64,000 bases of DNA from Mycoplasma tauri (GCF_016925555.1 NZ_CP070479.1:700151-764150); one strand, 5' to 3'; counted from the first letter of the stretch, positions 32,762-45,031 are shown. The notes: generated from the sequence alone by a model not told the origin. Numbers and translations are program-made.

Positions 32762-33000
32762 AATGTTATTATTTTAGCATATTTATATACCTATAAATTT
32801 AACAAAACTCACTGTGCTTTTTTTAAAAAAAATAAAAAATAAATAAAGATAAAATTTAAATACTAATTTTTAGTTTCTCATTTGGCGAAAAAACCTATAA
32901 AATAGATTCACAACAAAAATAATATGGATTTAATAAAAAATAATTTAACTTTTAAACAAAAAGTAACATAAAAATTATTTTTATATATAATATTTTAAAT

Positions 33001-33076
33001 GCCATCATAGCTCAGTAGGTAGAGCACATCCATGGTAAGGATGGGGTCGCAGGTTCAATTCCTGTTGTTGGCACCA
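33001..33076 (+). tRNA. tRNA-Thr (anticodon GGT)
   Basis: A 76-nt cloverleaf with CCA encoded; anticodon loop ATGGTAA between CATCC and GGATG. D-arm GCTCAGTAGGTAGAGC and T-arm GGTTCAATTCC are standard. The acceptor stem has a U-U mismatch at position 5-68. It reads ACC/ACU. Confidence 0.9.
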
Positions 33077-33091
33077 TATCATTCTTGGCCT

Positions 33092-33115
33092 CTAAACAAC
33101 TTTTGTTGTTTTTTA
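33092..33115 (+). terminator. Terminator after tRNA-Thr(GGT)
   Basis: AACAAC/GTTGTT with loop TTTT and a following T-rich tail. Confidence 0.7.
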
Positions 33116-33142
33116 TTTTTAAAAAGTGTATAAAATAAAATT

Positions 33143-33478
33143 ATGAAAAAAAGCATAAATTTGTTAAAAAAAGAGTCACAAATAAAACAACTTGTAGCTT
33201 CTATTATTTCAGAAAACTTAACAAATAGTAACATTTATAATGCAACTGTTGTTGATTGTCTTTTATCTAATGATTTAAGCCATGCTAAATTCTTCGTGGC
33301 GTTTGATCATAAAGAAAACGATGGTATTGAAGCCATTAGAAATGCATCTGGTTTTATTAGAAAAATACTATCTAAAACATTAAAATGAAGAAAAGTACCT
33401 GAGTTGCATTTTTATATTGATGAAGTAGAGAAAAAAGCATTTGAAATTGATCAAATTTTAAATTCATTTTCAAAATAA
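33143..33478 (+). CDS. rbfA: Ribosome-binding factor A
   Basis: A 111-residue KH-fold protein for 30S maturation. Family features are the N-terminal helix with KESQIKQLVASIISENL, VVDCLLSNDLSHAKFFVAF and RKVPELHFYIDEV near the end. The TGA before RKVPEL is Trp. In many Firmicutes rbfA follows infB; here it stands alone between two tRNAs. No strong ribosome site is seen. Confidence 0.88.
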
Positions 33479-33504
33479 AAAAACAGACAAGTTGTTTTTT
33501 TATT
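33474..33504 (+). terminator. Terminator after rbfA
   Basis: AAAAAAACA/TTGTTTTTTT around GACAAG; the stem is short but flanked by strong A and T runs. Confidence 0.5.
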
Positions 33505-33507
33505 TAT

Positions 33508-33581
33508 TGGTGCCGGTTACGAGAATTGAACTCGTGGCTACTGATTACGAGTCAGTTGCTTTACCACTAAGCGAAACCGGC
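33508..33581 (-). tRNA. tRNA-Thr (anticodon CGT)
   Basis: A 74-nt cloverleaf with CCA encoded; anticodon loop CTCGTAA between ACTGA and TCAGT. The acceptor GCCGGTT/AACCGGC pairs perfectly. It reads ACG. Confidence 0.93.
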
Positions 33582-33610
33582 ATAAAAAGCCTAATTTGGC
33601 TGTTTTATAG

Positions 33611-34849
33611 CTATATAAATGTTTTAATTAATACAATTTGCTTCTTGCCTTTTTTAAAAAAAGCAAATTTTTTATCATAATTTTTAGGTTGGTAAATAGT
33701 TTCCAAATTAACATCTATATCATCAATTTTAAGTGCTTTATTATTGATAAATTCTTTTGCTTCTCTATTAGACTGAAATAATTTTTGATTAATTAATGAC
33801 TGAATCAAAAGATCATTTTCTTTAACTACATAAGTAGGTAAATAATTTTGAATAATGTTTAAATCTTCAAAAGTAAGTTTTTTAACATCAAAATTCTTAT
33901 CAAATAATAGTGAAGTTATATTTTGAGCTTGAACTAACTCTTTTTCTCCAAAAATATCCTTAACAATTTCTGAAGCTAAAATTTTTTGAGCTTTTTGTTT
34001 GCTTGGATCTTCAAAATGTTCTCTAAGTATTTTATCAATTTCAGATGTATCTAAAAAGGTCAATCAGTTTATTAATTCTCCAACTTTGCTATCAGGCTGA
34101 GTCAGCAAATATTGATACATTTTATAGGGAGAACACATATTTTTATCCAATCATAGAGAACCACCACCAAAAGATTTGCCTATTTTTTTACCACTTTCAT
34201 CAACTAGTAAATTTGTTGTCAAGCCTACTGCTTTATGATTATCCCCAAAAACTCTACTAATCATATCAAGCCCAGAAGTAATATTGCCTCATTGGTCACT
34301 TCCACCAACTTGAATATTAATATCATTATTTTTATAAACATGCAAAAAGTCATTGCCTTGTAAAACTTGATATGAAAATTCAGTAAATGAAAGACCTCTT
34401 TCTATCCTTTTTTGAACTGAATCTTTTGCCATCATATATGCGACATTTATTAATTTACCAGTATCTCTTAAAAAATCAATAACATTAATATTTTTATAAA
34501 AATAGTAGTTATCAATAACCTCTAACCCAAATGATTCCAATTGCGCTTTTATTTTTAACTTGTTTTTTTCAACTTCTTTATCTTTTAAGAGAACTCTTTC
34601 TGAATCTCTAAAAGATGGATCTCCAATCATACCGGTTGCCCCACCAATAAGAGCATATACTTTATAACCAAATTTTGCAAACCTTTTTAAAATTGATATC
34701 AAAATATAATTTCCAAGATGCAAACTTTCTGCTGTTGGATCAAAGCCAACATATACGCCAGTTTTATTAGGATCTAGACTTAAAAATTTATCTCTATTAC
34801 TGATATTTTTTAAAATTTTTCTATTTTCCAAATCTTTTAATATATCCAT
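33611..34849 (-). CDS. tyrS: Tyrosyl-tRNA synthetase
   Basis: A 412-residue class I synthetase. The Rossmann part has GFDPTAESLHLGN (the HIGH equivalent) near residues 36-48 and GGATGMIGDPS; the KMSKS equivalent is KIGKS in the TGA-split middle. A C-terminal S4 domain (LFQSNREAKEFINN...) ends the chain. Full length for the bacterial family. It lies 9 nt after ytpR and the two are probably co-transcribed. Confidence 0.97.
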
Positions 34850-34858
34850 AAATACCTC

Positions 34859-35470
34859 TTAATCAAAATCTAACAACTCAAAAATTTCTTTACCTAAATA
34901 ATTATCGTTTGCATTGTTTAGAAAAACATCTAATTTTTCTTTTTCGCCTGTAGACAAGCCTAATGAGTCAGAAGAACAAAGCATACCATAGCTTTTTTCT
35001 CCCATTATTTCACTTTCAACTATTTCAAGTCCTGATGCAGTTATAGATCCAGGTTGACACCATACAAAATATTTTCCGACAGTTGTATAAAGAGTATTCG
35101 TAATTATCTGTTTAGTTTCAGCACCAAAATCAACTAAAAGCACAAAAAGTTTATCACTTTTAGGATGACTCTCTCTTTTTGTTATTTTTCCTACTAAAAA
35201 ATAGTTTATTTCTGTAAAATTATATTTACTATTTTTACTTAAAATTTTTTCTTTCAACTTATTGTTTTCATTAGCAGTTAAATAACCAAAATTTTTATTT
35301 TCTTTCTTAATTACATTAGAAAAAATATTAATTGATGCTACATTAAAATTTTCATCTCTAATTACTGTAAAATCATCATATACATCAAATTTTATTCCTT
35401 GAACTCTAGAATCAAAAAATATAATTTTTGCTTCTTTAAAATTATTGTCAATATTAAAAAACAAAGCCAT
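34859..35470 (-). CDS. ytpR: YtpR-type tRNA-binding domain protein
   Basis: A 203-residue protein whose C-terminal half (from about residue 95, LVGKITKRESHPKSDKLFVLLVDFG) is an EMAP/Arc1p-like tRNA-binding domain as in the PheT N-terminus. GSITASGLEIVESEIMGEKSYGMLCS is also conserved. The N-terminal part is DUF4479-like. The exact role is unknown, although tRNA or RNA binding is expected. TATAAT lies 10 nt before the ATG and there is no ribosome site. It precedes tyrS. Confidence 0.85.
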   Translation of the reverse strand: MALFFNIDNNFKEAKIIFFDSRVQGIKFDVYDDFTVIRDENFNVASINIFSNVIKKENKNFGYLTANENNKLKEKILSKNSKYNFTEINYFLVGKITKRESHPKSDKLFVLLVDFGAETKQIITNTLYTTVGKYFVWCQPGSITASGLEIVESEIMGEKSYGMLCSSDSLGLSTGEKEKLDVFLNNANDNYLGKEIFELLDFD

Positions 35471-35551
35471 AACATGTTTTATTATATTACAAAAATATTA
35501 TTTTTTTATACACTGCTATTCTGTGATCTTATTTTAAATTCTCTTTTTTAG

Positions 35552-35557
35552 TATAAT
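35552..35557 (+). promoter_or_regulatory. -10 box of the DegV gene
   Basis: TATAAT with 7 nt to the ATG at 35565; predicted leaderless. Confidence 0.6.
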
Positions 35558-35564
35558 ATTTGCT

Positions 35565-36458
35565 ATGAAATATGCAATTGTAGTAGACTCTTCATGCGGA
35601 GTCACAAAAGAACAAGCTGAAAAATTAGGTTGGCATTTTTTGCCACTACACATTATTATTGACGGAATTGATTATGCTGATGGAGTGAATATTAATTCAG
35701 AAATACTATTTGAAAAATTCAATCTTAAATCAGATATTAAAACCTCAATGTATGGCTTGCAAGATATTTATGACACATTTGAAAAACTATCATTGGAAAA
35801 TGATATGGTTTTTGTTTACCCCATTTCGCAATTTCTTTCAAACTCATGTGCAACAGCAACAATAATTCAGAAAGAATTCCCAAAAGTTAAAGTAATACAA
35901 AGTAAACAAGTAGATGCTCTCATTTTACTTGATATAGTTTGATTTGACTATATGATGAAAAAAGACCCTTCAAATTATGAAGAATATGTTAAAAAACTTG
36001 AAATTCCATTTATTAAAAATTCAACAACATTAATTCCAAAATATAACAAATATCTTGTTAAAGGCGGACGTTTAAATTCTGCTACAGCAGCTATTGCTCG
36101 TTTGCTTAAAATAGTACCATTAATAAAGTGAGAAGATGGAAAACTGATAAAAGAAGCAATCGGGAAAAACTTTTTAAAAAGCGCTTTAAATAACATAAGA
36201 CAAAAGGCTGAAAATATAGAAGATATTCCTGGAACAAAAAAAATTGCAATTTTGTTAAAAACTGGCAATAAAAAAGAAGAATATGATGAATTTATGTCTG
36301 AGTTAAACAAATATTCATCATCATTTAAGTTTTTTGAAAGACCATTAGCTCCTGTTATTATGATTCACACAGGACCAGAAGCATATTGTTTGATTACTGC
36401 TAATTATCCCGCAGAAGCTTATGAATATTTAGTTAGAGTTATGAACTATTTAAAATAA
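35565..36458 (+). CDS. DegV family fatty-acid-binding protein
   Basis: A 297-residue two-domain protein. The N-terminus MKYAIVVDSSCGVTKEQAEKLGWHFLPL and IKTSMYGLQDIYDTFEKL, with SQFLSNSCATA, match DegV/FakB proteins, which bind a fatty acid for phosphorylation by FakA. In related bacteria this feeds host fatty acids into PlsC-type acylation; FakA is not in this window. Two TGA codons are Trp. No ribosome site is seen. A terminator follows. Confidence 0.9.
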
Positions 36459-36490
36459 AAAGTAGGTGATTCCTGCTTTTTTTAAAAAAA
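36456..36490 (+). terminator. Terminator after the DegV gene
   Basis: Stem AAAAAGTAGG/CCTGCTTTTT around TGATT, with a following T-run. Confidence 0.75.
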
Positions 36491-36498
36491 TAAAAAAA

Positions 36499-36573
36499 TG
36501 GCAGGAGTGACAGGATTCGAACCCATAACACACGGGGTTGAAGCCCGTTGTTCTACCGTTGAACTACACTCCT
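36499..36573 (-). tRNA. tRNA-Trp (anticodon TCA, reads UGA)
   Basis: A 75-nt cloverleaf with CCA encoded; anticodon loop CTTCAAC between ACGGG and CCCGT. The acceptor AGGAGTG/CACTCCT pairs fully, discriminator G. UCA reads UGA as Trp, which explains the many in-frame TGA codons in this window. Confidence 0.95.
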
Positions 36574-36595
36574 ACAAGCATTTTGGTATTATATA

Positions 36596-36826
36596 TTATT
36601 TTCCCAAAGTCTTGTCAAAAACTTCTTCAATATCTTTAACTTTTTTTATTTTCATTAAATCTTCATCAGCGACTGTTACACCATATTTATCTTCAAGATC
36701 AAAAACAATTTCAGCTAATGATAATGAATCAATCTTTAAATCTTCAAATGCTGAATCCATAGTAACTTTAGACTTTGTAAATTTTTGTATTTTTTCAATA
36801 ATTTCTTGTAACTTATTAGCTTCCAT
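36596..36826 (-). CDS. acpP: Acyl carrier protein
   Basis: A 76-residue helical carrier. The attachment Ser is in DSLSLAE near residue 36, and AcpS (24287) would add the phosphopantetheine arm. I chose ATG 36826 over the in-frame 36886 because TATAAT lies 7 nt upstream of it, giving a leaderless start. It lies 66 nt after prmC, which is on the same strand. Mycoplasma lipid metabolism uses ACP for transfer of acquired fatty acids. Confidence 0.9.
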   Translation of the reverse strand: MEANKLQEIIEKIQKFTKSKVTMDSAFEDLKIDSLSLAEIVFDLEDKYGVTVADEDLMKIKKVKDIEEVFDKTLGK

Positions 36827-36833
36827 GTTTTTT

Positions 36834-36839
36834 ATTATA
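36834..36839 (-). promoter_or_regulatory. -10 box of acpP
   Basis: TATAAT on the minus strand, 7 nt before the ATG at 36826; this decides the start choice. Confidence 0.6.
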
Positions 36840-36891
36840 ATGAATTTTTGATATTGTTTTAAAAATAACAACACAATGTGTTTCAAAAAAC

Positions 36892-37623
36892 CTAATTATT
36901 AACTATTAAATCATCTTTTTTAATAAAAACAAATCTATATTTATTAGACATATCTTTTAATATTTTTACTCCTTTTACTTTTAGTCATCTATCTATGTGT
37001 TTAGGGTTAATTTCAAAAATTAGCAAACCATTATCATTTAAATAGTTCCCGGCCTCATTAATTATTTTTTGATAGAAATATCAACCATTATCTGGGGCAA
37101 AAATAGCATTTTTAGGTTCAAATGTTAAACTTAAATTTTTTGCATCTTCATCATCATAAGCTACATATGGTGGATTTGAAATAATTAAATCAAATTTTCC
37201 TTTTATCTCTTTAAAACAGTCACTTTTAACTATTTTTATTCCTGATAAATCACTAAAATTTATCTTTGAATTTTCATTTGTTTGTATTATTGCTTCATCA
37301 TCTATGTCACTTAAAACAACACTAATTGATGGTTCATTCTTTTTTAAGCTCAATCCAATAAAACCAGAACCACAGCACAAATCCAAAACCTTCATATTTT
37401 TTGTTAAATATTTTTTAGTAATCAAATGAACCATTTCATCTGTTTCATATCTAGGAATTAGCACTTTGCGATTTAATTTTATTTCTAAATTAGAATAATT
37501 TATAAAACCTAAAATATATTGAACAGGCATGCCCTGTTCAATTTTCATTTTTTCATCATCGCTTATGGTTTCTGGCAAACCATATCTTTTCTTTTCTAAA
37601 AGTAAATCATCTATTGTTGGCAC
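36892..37623 (-). CDS. prmC: Release factor glutamine methyltransferase
   Basis: A 243-residue SAM-dependent enzyme that methylates the GGQ glutamine of release factors. The catalytic NPPY motif is in DLIISNPPYVAYDD; the SAM-binding VLDLCCGSGFIGLS lies before it. The N-terminal helical domain is short. The start is a GTG that overlaps the prfA stop (TAGTG). One TGA (DNGWYF) is Trp. Its substrate RF1 is encoded just upstream, a classic pairing. Confidence 0.93.
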
Positions 37624-38699
37624 TAAAACCCACTATCTTTTATTTTTTGATTTTGTTCTTCGGCCAATAAAGCATTAATTATAGGAGTCAATCTGCCTTC
37701 CATTATAGGTTTTAAGCTTGTTGAAAAACCAATTCTATGGTCAGTAACTCTATCTTGAGGATAATTATATGTTCTGATTTTTTCACTTCTATCCCCATGT
37801 CCTGCCAATTTTCTATATCCAGATTCTTCGTCTTGTTTTTTTTGTAACTCTAAATCATAAAGTTTAGATTTTAGAATAGTCATAGCAGTTTCTCTATTAG
37901 CTAATTGACTTCTTTCATCTTGTGATGTAACAACTATATTGGTTGGTAAGTGAGTAATACGAACAGCAGAATCTGTTGTATTAACTGATTGTCCACCAGC
38001 TCCTGATGACCTAAAAACATCAACTTTAATATCGCTTGGTTTAACTTCAATCTCAATTGAATCATCAATTTCTGGCATGACTGTAACTGTTGCTGTAGAA
38101 GTGTGAATTCTGCCTTGCGATTCAGTTACAGGAACTCTTTGAACTCTATGAACACCAGACTCAAACTTAAATTTTGAATAAGCCTTTTCGCCTTTGATTG
38201 AAAAAACAACTTGTGTAAATCCACCAACACTTGAATTACTTGTTGATAAAATTTTAATTTTAAAATTTAACTCTTCAGCAAATTTTGTATACATTTTAAA
38301 CAAATCACCAGCAAAAATATTTGCTTCATCTCCACCTGCGGCGCCTCTAATTTCTACAATAACATTTTTATCATCATTTTCATCTTGTGGCAAAATTAAT
38401 ATTTTTAATTTATCTTCTAATTCATCTAATTTACTAGTGTTTTCGGAAATAATTATTTTTGCAAACTCAATTTCTTCTTCATTTTTAGAATCTAATAAAA
38501 TTTTAGCTGACTCAGTGTCCTTAACAAGATTCTCATAAATTGTAAAGGTATCAGCTATTTCTTTTATCTTAGATGCTTCTTTGTTTAATTTTGTATATTC
38601 TTTAATATTATTAATAACTTCGGGTTGGTTTAATTTTTCTAAAATTTCAAAATAACTATTTTTAATTTCAGATAACGACTTATACATTGTTTTTTCCAT
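37623..38699 (-). CDS. prfA: Peptide chain release factor 1
   Basis: A 358-residue RF1 that reads UAA and UAG. The GGQ loop is in [24 protein letters not shown] near residue 230; the anticodon-like loop has RVPVTES. Its presence, with UGA recoded, fits an organism that does not need RF2. ATG 38699 is preceded 8 nt upstream by TATAAT; ATG 38687, giving MYKSL, is an alternative. Length is normal for the family. Confidence 0.96.
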   Translation of the reverse strand: MEKTMYKSLSEIKNSYFEILEKLNQPEVINNIKEYTKLNKEASKIKEIADTFTIYENLVKDTESAKILLDSKNEEEIEFAKIIISENTSKLDELEDKLKILILPQDENDDKNVIVEIRGAAGGDEANIFAGDLFKMYTKFAEELNFKIKILSTSNSSVGGFTQVVFSIKGEKAYSKFKFESGVHRVQRVPVTESQGRIHTSTATVTVMPEIDDSIEIEVKPSDIKVDVFRSSGAGGQSVNTTDSAVRITHLPTNIVVTSQDERSQLANRETAMTILKSKLYDLELQKKQDEESGYRKLAGHGDRSEKIRTYNYPQDRVTDHRIGFSTSLKPIMEGRLTPIINALLAEEQNQKIKDSGF

Positions 38700-38707
38700 A
38701 ATTAATT

Positions 38708-38713
38708 ATTATA
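38708..38713 (-). promoter_or_regulatory. -10 box of prfA
   Basis: TATAAT on the minus strand, 8 nt before ATG 38699. Confidence 0.5.
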
Positions 38714-38763
38714 TTAAAAAAGTTATAAAGTGTTGTTTTTGATTTCCTTTATTTTTGAAAATA

Positions 38764-38783
38764 AAAATGCCAACTTTGGCACT
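38764..38783 (-). terminator. Terminator after the YitT-type gene
   Basis: On the minus strand, TGCCAA/TTGGCA with a 2-nt loop, then TTTTTATTTT. Confidence 0.75.
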
Positions 38784-40181
38784 TTAAAATTTATGTTCAG
38801 GTATATAAATTTTCCCATCAATTGATGAAATATCATTTATTGTAATCAATGCTTCATCATCAACTTCCCTAACTTTTTTAATCAAGCGAGGTATTTGTCT
38901 ATAAAGTGTAATTGAGGAAATAATTTCAAGTTTTTTACCTGAGTAACCACCTTCGCCTTTTTGAATTGTGAAGCTATTAATAGTTTTTTTGTCAGTAACA
39001 ATAGACTCTTTAATTTCATCTAGCCTGTGAGTATACACTTTAAATTGAACAATTTTAAATCTTGGGAATAATCCATTTAAATAAATTACAAATATGAAAT
39101 TACAAATTAATGTTGATATAAAATTTGGAGAGAAAAATAAATCAGTTTTTCATCTTGAGTCTGCTATATCTTTAACAACTTGATTATTAGCAAATTCTGC
39201 GCCTAAATTATTGAAATCTTGGGCTATCAAACTACTTGGTATATAAGTACCTATTGCAACACTTATCAAAATAATAACAATATTTATATATCCATTAATT
39301 GTTCCGAAACTTTTTTGTTTGTAAACAGACATATATTCACCTATTATGCCTGTAACTCCTGCAGAACCGCCAATTATTGCTATTATTGCAAAAAAGTAAG
39401 CTAATAAAATTCCATAAATAACCGCAAAAATAATTTGAACAATTGTGTTTCCACCATCAGCTCATGATAATGGCAATAAATTAATTACTGAATTAATATT
39501 GCCTTTGTTTCAACCACTAGCTATAAGGGCATCTTTAATATCTTGACTTATTCTAGGATGGCCAAATTTACCAAATAACGTGAAATTGTTTATGTTAGGT
39601 ATTTGTCCTAAAAGTAATGAAATGGCACTACTTAAAACTAAAAATTCAATTGTTAGAATAGTGTAAACTTTCCCAAGTTTTTTTCAACCAAAGATAAAAA
39701 TTGGAATACTTAAAACAAGATATAGGAATCAGAATAAAGAATGATCAATAACATTATAAATAGTAGGTGTAATATTTGGATTATTTCTTAATATTGTCAT
39801 TGTCAATCTTGACACAGCTTGACCAAAAGCAGCTAAACCAAAGTTATAAATACCGGGATTTTTAACTAAGAAAATACCCGCAATACCATATAGCACTGAA
39901 AAAAAAGCTGTTATTAAACCAAGTTTTCAAAGAGGCATTAATGCATAAAACCTAGAAAGTTGTAATACAAAATTAGACATTTTTGTGTATCTATAACTTG
40001 TATTTTTTCTTTCAACAACTCTCTTTTTTTTGTTAGTTTTATTCTCAGTAAGAATATCATTTATTCCCTTATAATCATGCTTGCCATGCAAAACATCATT
40101 TAAAACTTCTTTTTGAAGGTCTATTCTTTTTTGTTCATTATCATTTTCATTAATAATTTTTTCATCTTCTTTTTCAACCAT
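38784..40181 (-). CDS. YitT/DUF2179 family membrane protein
   Basis: A 465-residue protein with about six hydrophobic helices and a soluble end. The N-terminal 75 residues are charged and cytosolic. The membrane core includes FGLAAFGQAVSRL, GGNTIVQIIFAVIYG and GGSAGVTGIIGEYMS, as in YitT (DUF161) proteins; the final DUF2179 part has RQIPRLIKKVREVDDEALITINDI. The role is unknown. ATG 40181 has a strong AAAGGAGG site; ATG 40220 is less likely. Several TGA codons are Trp. Confidence 0.8.
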
Positions 40182-40452
40182 AAAGCCTCCTTTCAATAAT
40201 GTAAAAAATCTACTTTTCATTTTATCAAATTCTTACTAAAAAATATTACTTATAGGTATAATAGTAAAATTTGAAATAAATAAAGTAGATATGCTACATG
40301 TAAAATACTAACAAAATGGTACTAAATTTTAGTTATTAACCAAAAATAAATATGAAATTTTACATAAAAAACAAGCAAAAATAACATTAAATTGAAACTC
40401 TTTTGGAAAGATTTTTAATAATTTTTTACACCTTGTTTTTGTTAATCCTTTG

Positions 40453-40474
40453 TTATAATTCTATAGAATTATAA
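40453..40474. promoter_or_regulatory. Palindromic promoter upstream of gyrB
   Basis: A 22-bp perfect palindrome, TTATAATTCTATAGAATTATAA, carrying TATAAT on both strands (40454-40459 on +, 40468-40473 on -). It could start transcription of gyrB and, in the other direction, the YitT gene. The 337-bp gap 40182-40519 shows nothing else clear. Confidence 0.5.
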
Positions 40475-40504
40475 TATTTATATATAGGCAAATATTTGCT
40501 TTAA

Positions 40505-42487
<1,983 letters not shown>

Positions 42488-42509
42488 TTTATAATAGTGC
42501 CATTTAAAA

Positions 42510-42552
42510 TGAAAAAAGTGTCTTTTTTAAAGCAAAAAATCACTTTTTTAAA
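42510..42552 (+). terminator. Hairpin between gyrB and the thioredoxin gene
   Basis: AAAAAAGTG and CACTTTTTT pair around a long AT loop; a GGGGG ribosome site follows for the next gene. Termination may be partial. Confidence 0.5.
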
Positions 42553-42565
42553 AGGGGGATAATAA

Positions 42566-42880
42566 ATGATTAAAGAAATTAGTCAAAACGAATACATTAA
42601 CGATATTAAAAATAATGAAAAAGATCTTTACATATTGGTTTTTCATGCTTTATGATGTGGACCATGTAGAATGTTTAAAGAATCGTTATTAGACATATCT
42701 GAAAAAGATGATGTAAAAGTATACCGTATTAACGTGGATGAAAACTCTGAATTATCTTCAGAATTTCAAGTACGCTCAATTCCAAAATGATTTATATTTA
42801 AAGATGGAAAAGAAATTTCTTCACACAATGGTTATATGCCATATGAAGACTTAAAAAAGATAATTAATGAAATACAATAA
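42566..42880 (+). CDS. trxA: Thioredoxin
   Basis: A 104-residue redox protein. The active site WCGPC has Cys31 and Cys34, its Trp being TGA. RSIPKWFIFKDGKEI carries the conserved cis-proline region. The GGGGG site stands 8 nt before ATG. It would reduce disulphides and help peroxide defence with thioredoxin reductase encoded elsewhere. Confidence 0.95.
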
Positions 42881-42955
42881 ATACCAATCATTATTCTTAA
42901 TGTGAAATTTTATAAATTTTTACTTATAAAAAATAAGAATAAGAAGAGAGATTTT

Positions 42956-43510
42956 ATGAAAAAAATGCTACTATCATTTTCATTATTTTTGCCCTTAACT
43001 ATTGTTGCATGCTCTAATAATAAATCTGATCATCTTAATGAAAAACATAGTAATGAAAATAATTCTAAGAATTCTTCTCAAACTTTAAATGAAAAACAGA
43101 GTGATGAAAATAATTCTAAGGATTCTTCTCAAACTTTAAATGAAAAAATTTATAAAATTGATTTAATAAAGGAAGTATCAGATTTAGAAAATTGAATAGG
43201 TAATAACCTAAACCCTAATTCTAGTACTCAATTAACTGATGATCAAAGATTGTTCACAAATTACTTAAATTCAGATATGGAAAACAACACAGATAAGTAT
43301 AAAACGCACCTAAACTTAATAAAAGATATTAAAAATATGTCCCAAGATCTTGAAAAATTTAAAAATAAAAGTGAACAAGAAAAGAAAGAAATTCTTGATA
43401 GAATTCAAAAATTTAAAAATTTTTTTATAGACATTCAAAGTAATTATTTCAAATCTGAACAATATATGAAAGATTTAGAAAATTTAAAAAATAAAAAAAC
43501 ACGTACATAA
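42956..43510 (+). CDS. Lipoprotein with tandem repeats
   Basis: A 184-residue surface lipoprotein. The signal peptide MKKMLLSFSLFLPLTIVAC ends in a lipobox (VAC), so Cys19 should be lipidated. Residues 27-64 hold two copies of a 17-residue unit (LNEK.S.ENNSK.SSQT) plus a partial third. A helical, Lys/Glu-rich part follows. The repeat length could vary between strains and change surface exposure. One TGA is Trp. ATG 42956 follows GAAGAGAG; an in-frame ATG at 42902 would spoil the signal peptide. Function unknown. Confidence 0.8.
43034..43147 (+). repeat. 51-bp tandem repeat in the lipoprotein gene
   Basis: Two full 51-bp units (43034-43084, 43085-43135) and the first 12 bases of a third. They keep the reading frame, so unit gain or loss would only change protein length. 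Confidence 0.75.
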
Positions 43511-43550
43511 TATAATAAACCAAACATGTGTTTTATTAAGTGTTTTAAAT

Positions 43551-43556
43551 TATAAT
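43551..43556 (+). promoter_or_regulatory. -10 box of smpB
   Basis: TATAAT with 6 nt to the ATG at 43563; predicted leaderless. Confidence 0.6.
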
Positions 43557-43562
43557 TTTATT

Positions 43563-44006
43563 ATGAAAATAATTAGCAATAATAAAAAAGGAATCAATGG
43601 TTATAAAATTATTAATAAGTATGAAGCAGGTGTTTCACTTTTAGGTTGAGAAGTAAAATCTGCAAGGGCATTTCAAGTTAATTTAAATAATTCTTATATT
43701 TTTTATAAAAAGGGCGAATTATTTTTAACAAACGCAGTTTTTGCTAAATATATGTTATTAAAATGTGATGAAATGCGCAATAGAAAATTACTTATGCATA
43801 AACATGAAATTATAAGAATTGCTAATAAAATAGATAAATTAGGAAATGCAACAATTAAACCAACTAAAATTTATTTTAATGAAAAATCAAAAATAAAACT
43901 AGAAATAGCTATTGTTCAAAAAATGAATAAAGCTGATAAAAGAGAAGATATAAAACGTAAAGATAATGAAAAATATATACAATCTATTAAAAAAAGTTAC
44001 CAATAA
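43563..44006 (+). CDS. smpB: SsrA-binding protein SmpB
   Basis: A 147-residue RNA-binding protein that works with tmRNA to rescue stalled ribosomes. Family features: YKIINKYEAGVSLLGWEVKSAR near the N-terminus (W is TGA), MRNRKLLMHKHEI in the middle and a basic, Lys-rich tail. The tmRNA gene is not seen in this window. A bidirectional terminator separates it from the convergent regulator gene. Confidence 0.93.
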
Positions 44007-44040
44007 AGTTACCAAATAAATCTATAAAGATATATTTCAA

Positions 44041-44069
44041 AAAATAAGAAGGGGATACCTTCTTATTTT
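44041..44069. terminator. Bidirectional terminator between smpB and the LacI-type gene
   Basis: Stem AAATAAGAAGG/CCTTCTTATTT with loop GGATA and T-rich flanks on either strand. Confidence 0.8.
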
Positions 44070-45025
44070 CTTTCAATAATTTGAATATAGTCAAATCTAC
44101 GATTGTAGATAGTCATTCCATTAGAAATTGAATCAGAGACTTGTTTAACCATGTTTGCGCCGAGCATATGATAGTCTATAAAAATTTTGCACTTATAGTT
44201 ATTTTTTCAATCATAAATAGATGTGTAACCTATATCAGTAAGTCTAAGGTTTTTATCTTTAGAAGCAACTAAAGTAACAAATGTTTCATGAGTTGAACAA
44301 ACTAAATTAACTATATTGTTTTGATAGATATAATTAATAAATTTCGCGATTTCTCTTTCATTTCTATTATCAACATCAATTCTGCATGGATTAATATTAT
44401 TCTCTCTGCAGAATTTTTCAAATCCAGATCATCTTTCTTGCTGTTCGGCCTGTGATAATTTGTAATCATTCACAAAAGCAATTTTCTCGTTTTCATCAAT
44501 ATATCTTATAAATCTTGAAGTTAACTCATAAAATGCTTTTGAATAATCAATAGTTAAATGGTTTACTTTTGCATCTTTAGAAGGATAAACTAAAGAACCG
44601 CAACCTGTGACATTTTGGCGAATATAATTTGTAATTTTCTCCTTATTTTCATGCGGCAATAAGAAAATAATAGCTAATGGTTTTCAAGATAAAACATATC
44701 TAATTGTTTCAATGTATTTTTCTGGATCAGGGTTTGCATAAATTGTTAAAGTACGCATGTTTAATAATTTAGCTTGATTATTAATCCCTAAAATAATAGA
44801 TGAATAATAATTAGGAGAGTTCTCTGGCATAATTACAAAAATAGAATTATCATTTCCTCTAATTAATCTAGCTCCATGATTTGGATAGTAATTATGTTTT
44901 GATACAATCTCTCTTATTTTAGCCTTTGTAGCTTTAGAAACATAGCCACCATTATAAAAACGACTAACTGTACTGATTGAAACATTTGCTATTTTTGCAA
45001 TATCTTTATAAGAAAAATTTTTCAT
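44063..45025 (-). CDS. LacI-family transcription regulator
   Basis: A 320-residue DNA-binding regulator. The N-terminal helix-turn-helix is MKNFSYKDIAKIANVSISTVSRFYNGGYVSKATKAKI, followed by the hinge HNYYPNHGARLIRG. The rest has the periplasmic-binding-protein-like ligand domain, so a sugar effector is expected. TGA codons in the middle (LSWKPLAI and later) are Trp. TATAAT lies 6 nt before ATG and no ribosome site is seen. No sugar transport operon lies next to it, so the target is unknown. Confidence 0.85.
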
Positions 45026-45031
45026 ATTGCA

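Noticed and set aside
32762..32830. CIRCE heat-shock operator before dnaJ
   Set aside because: No inverted repeat of the TTAGCACTC-N9-GAGTGCTAA type is present; only scattered short matches.
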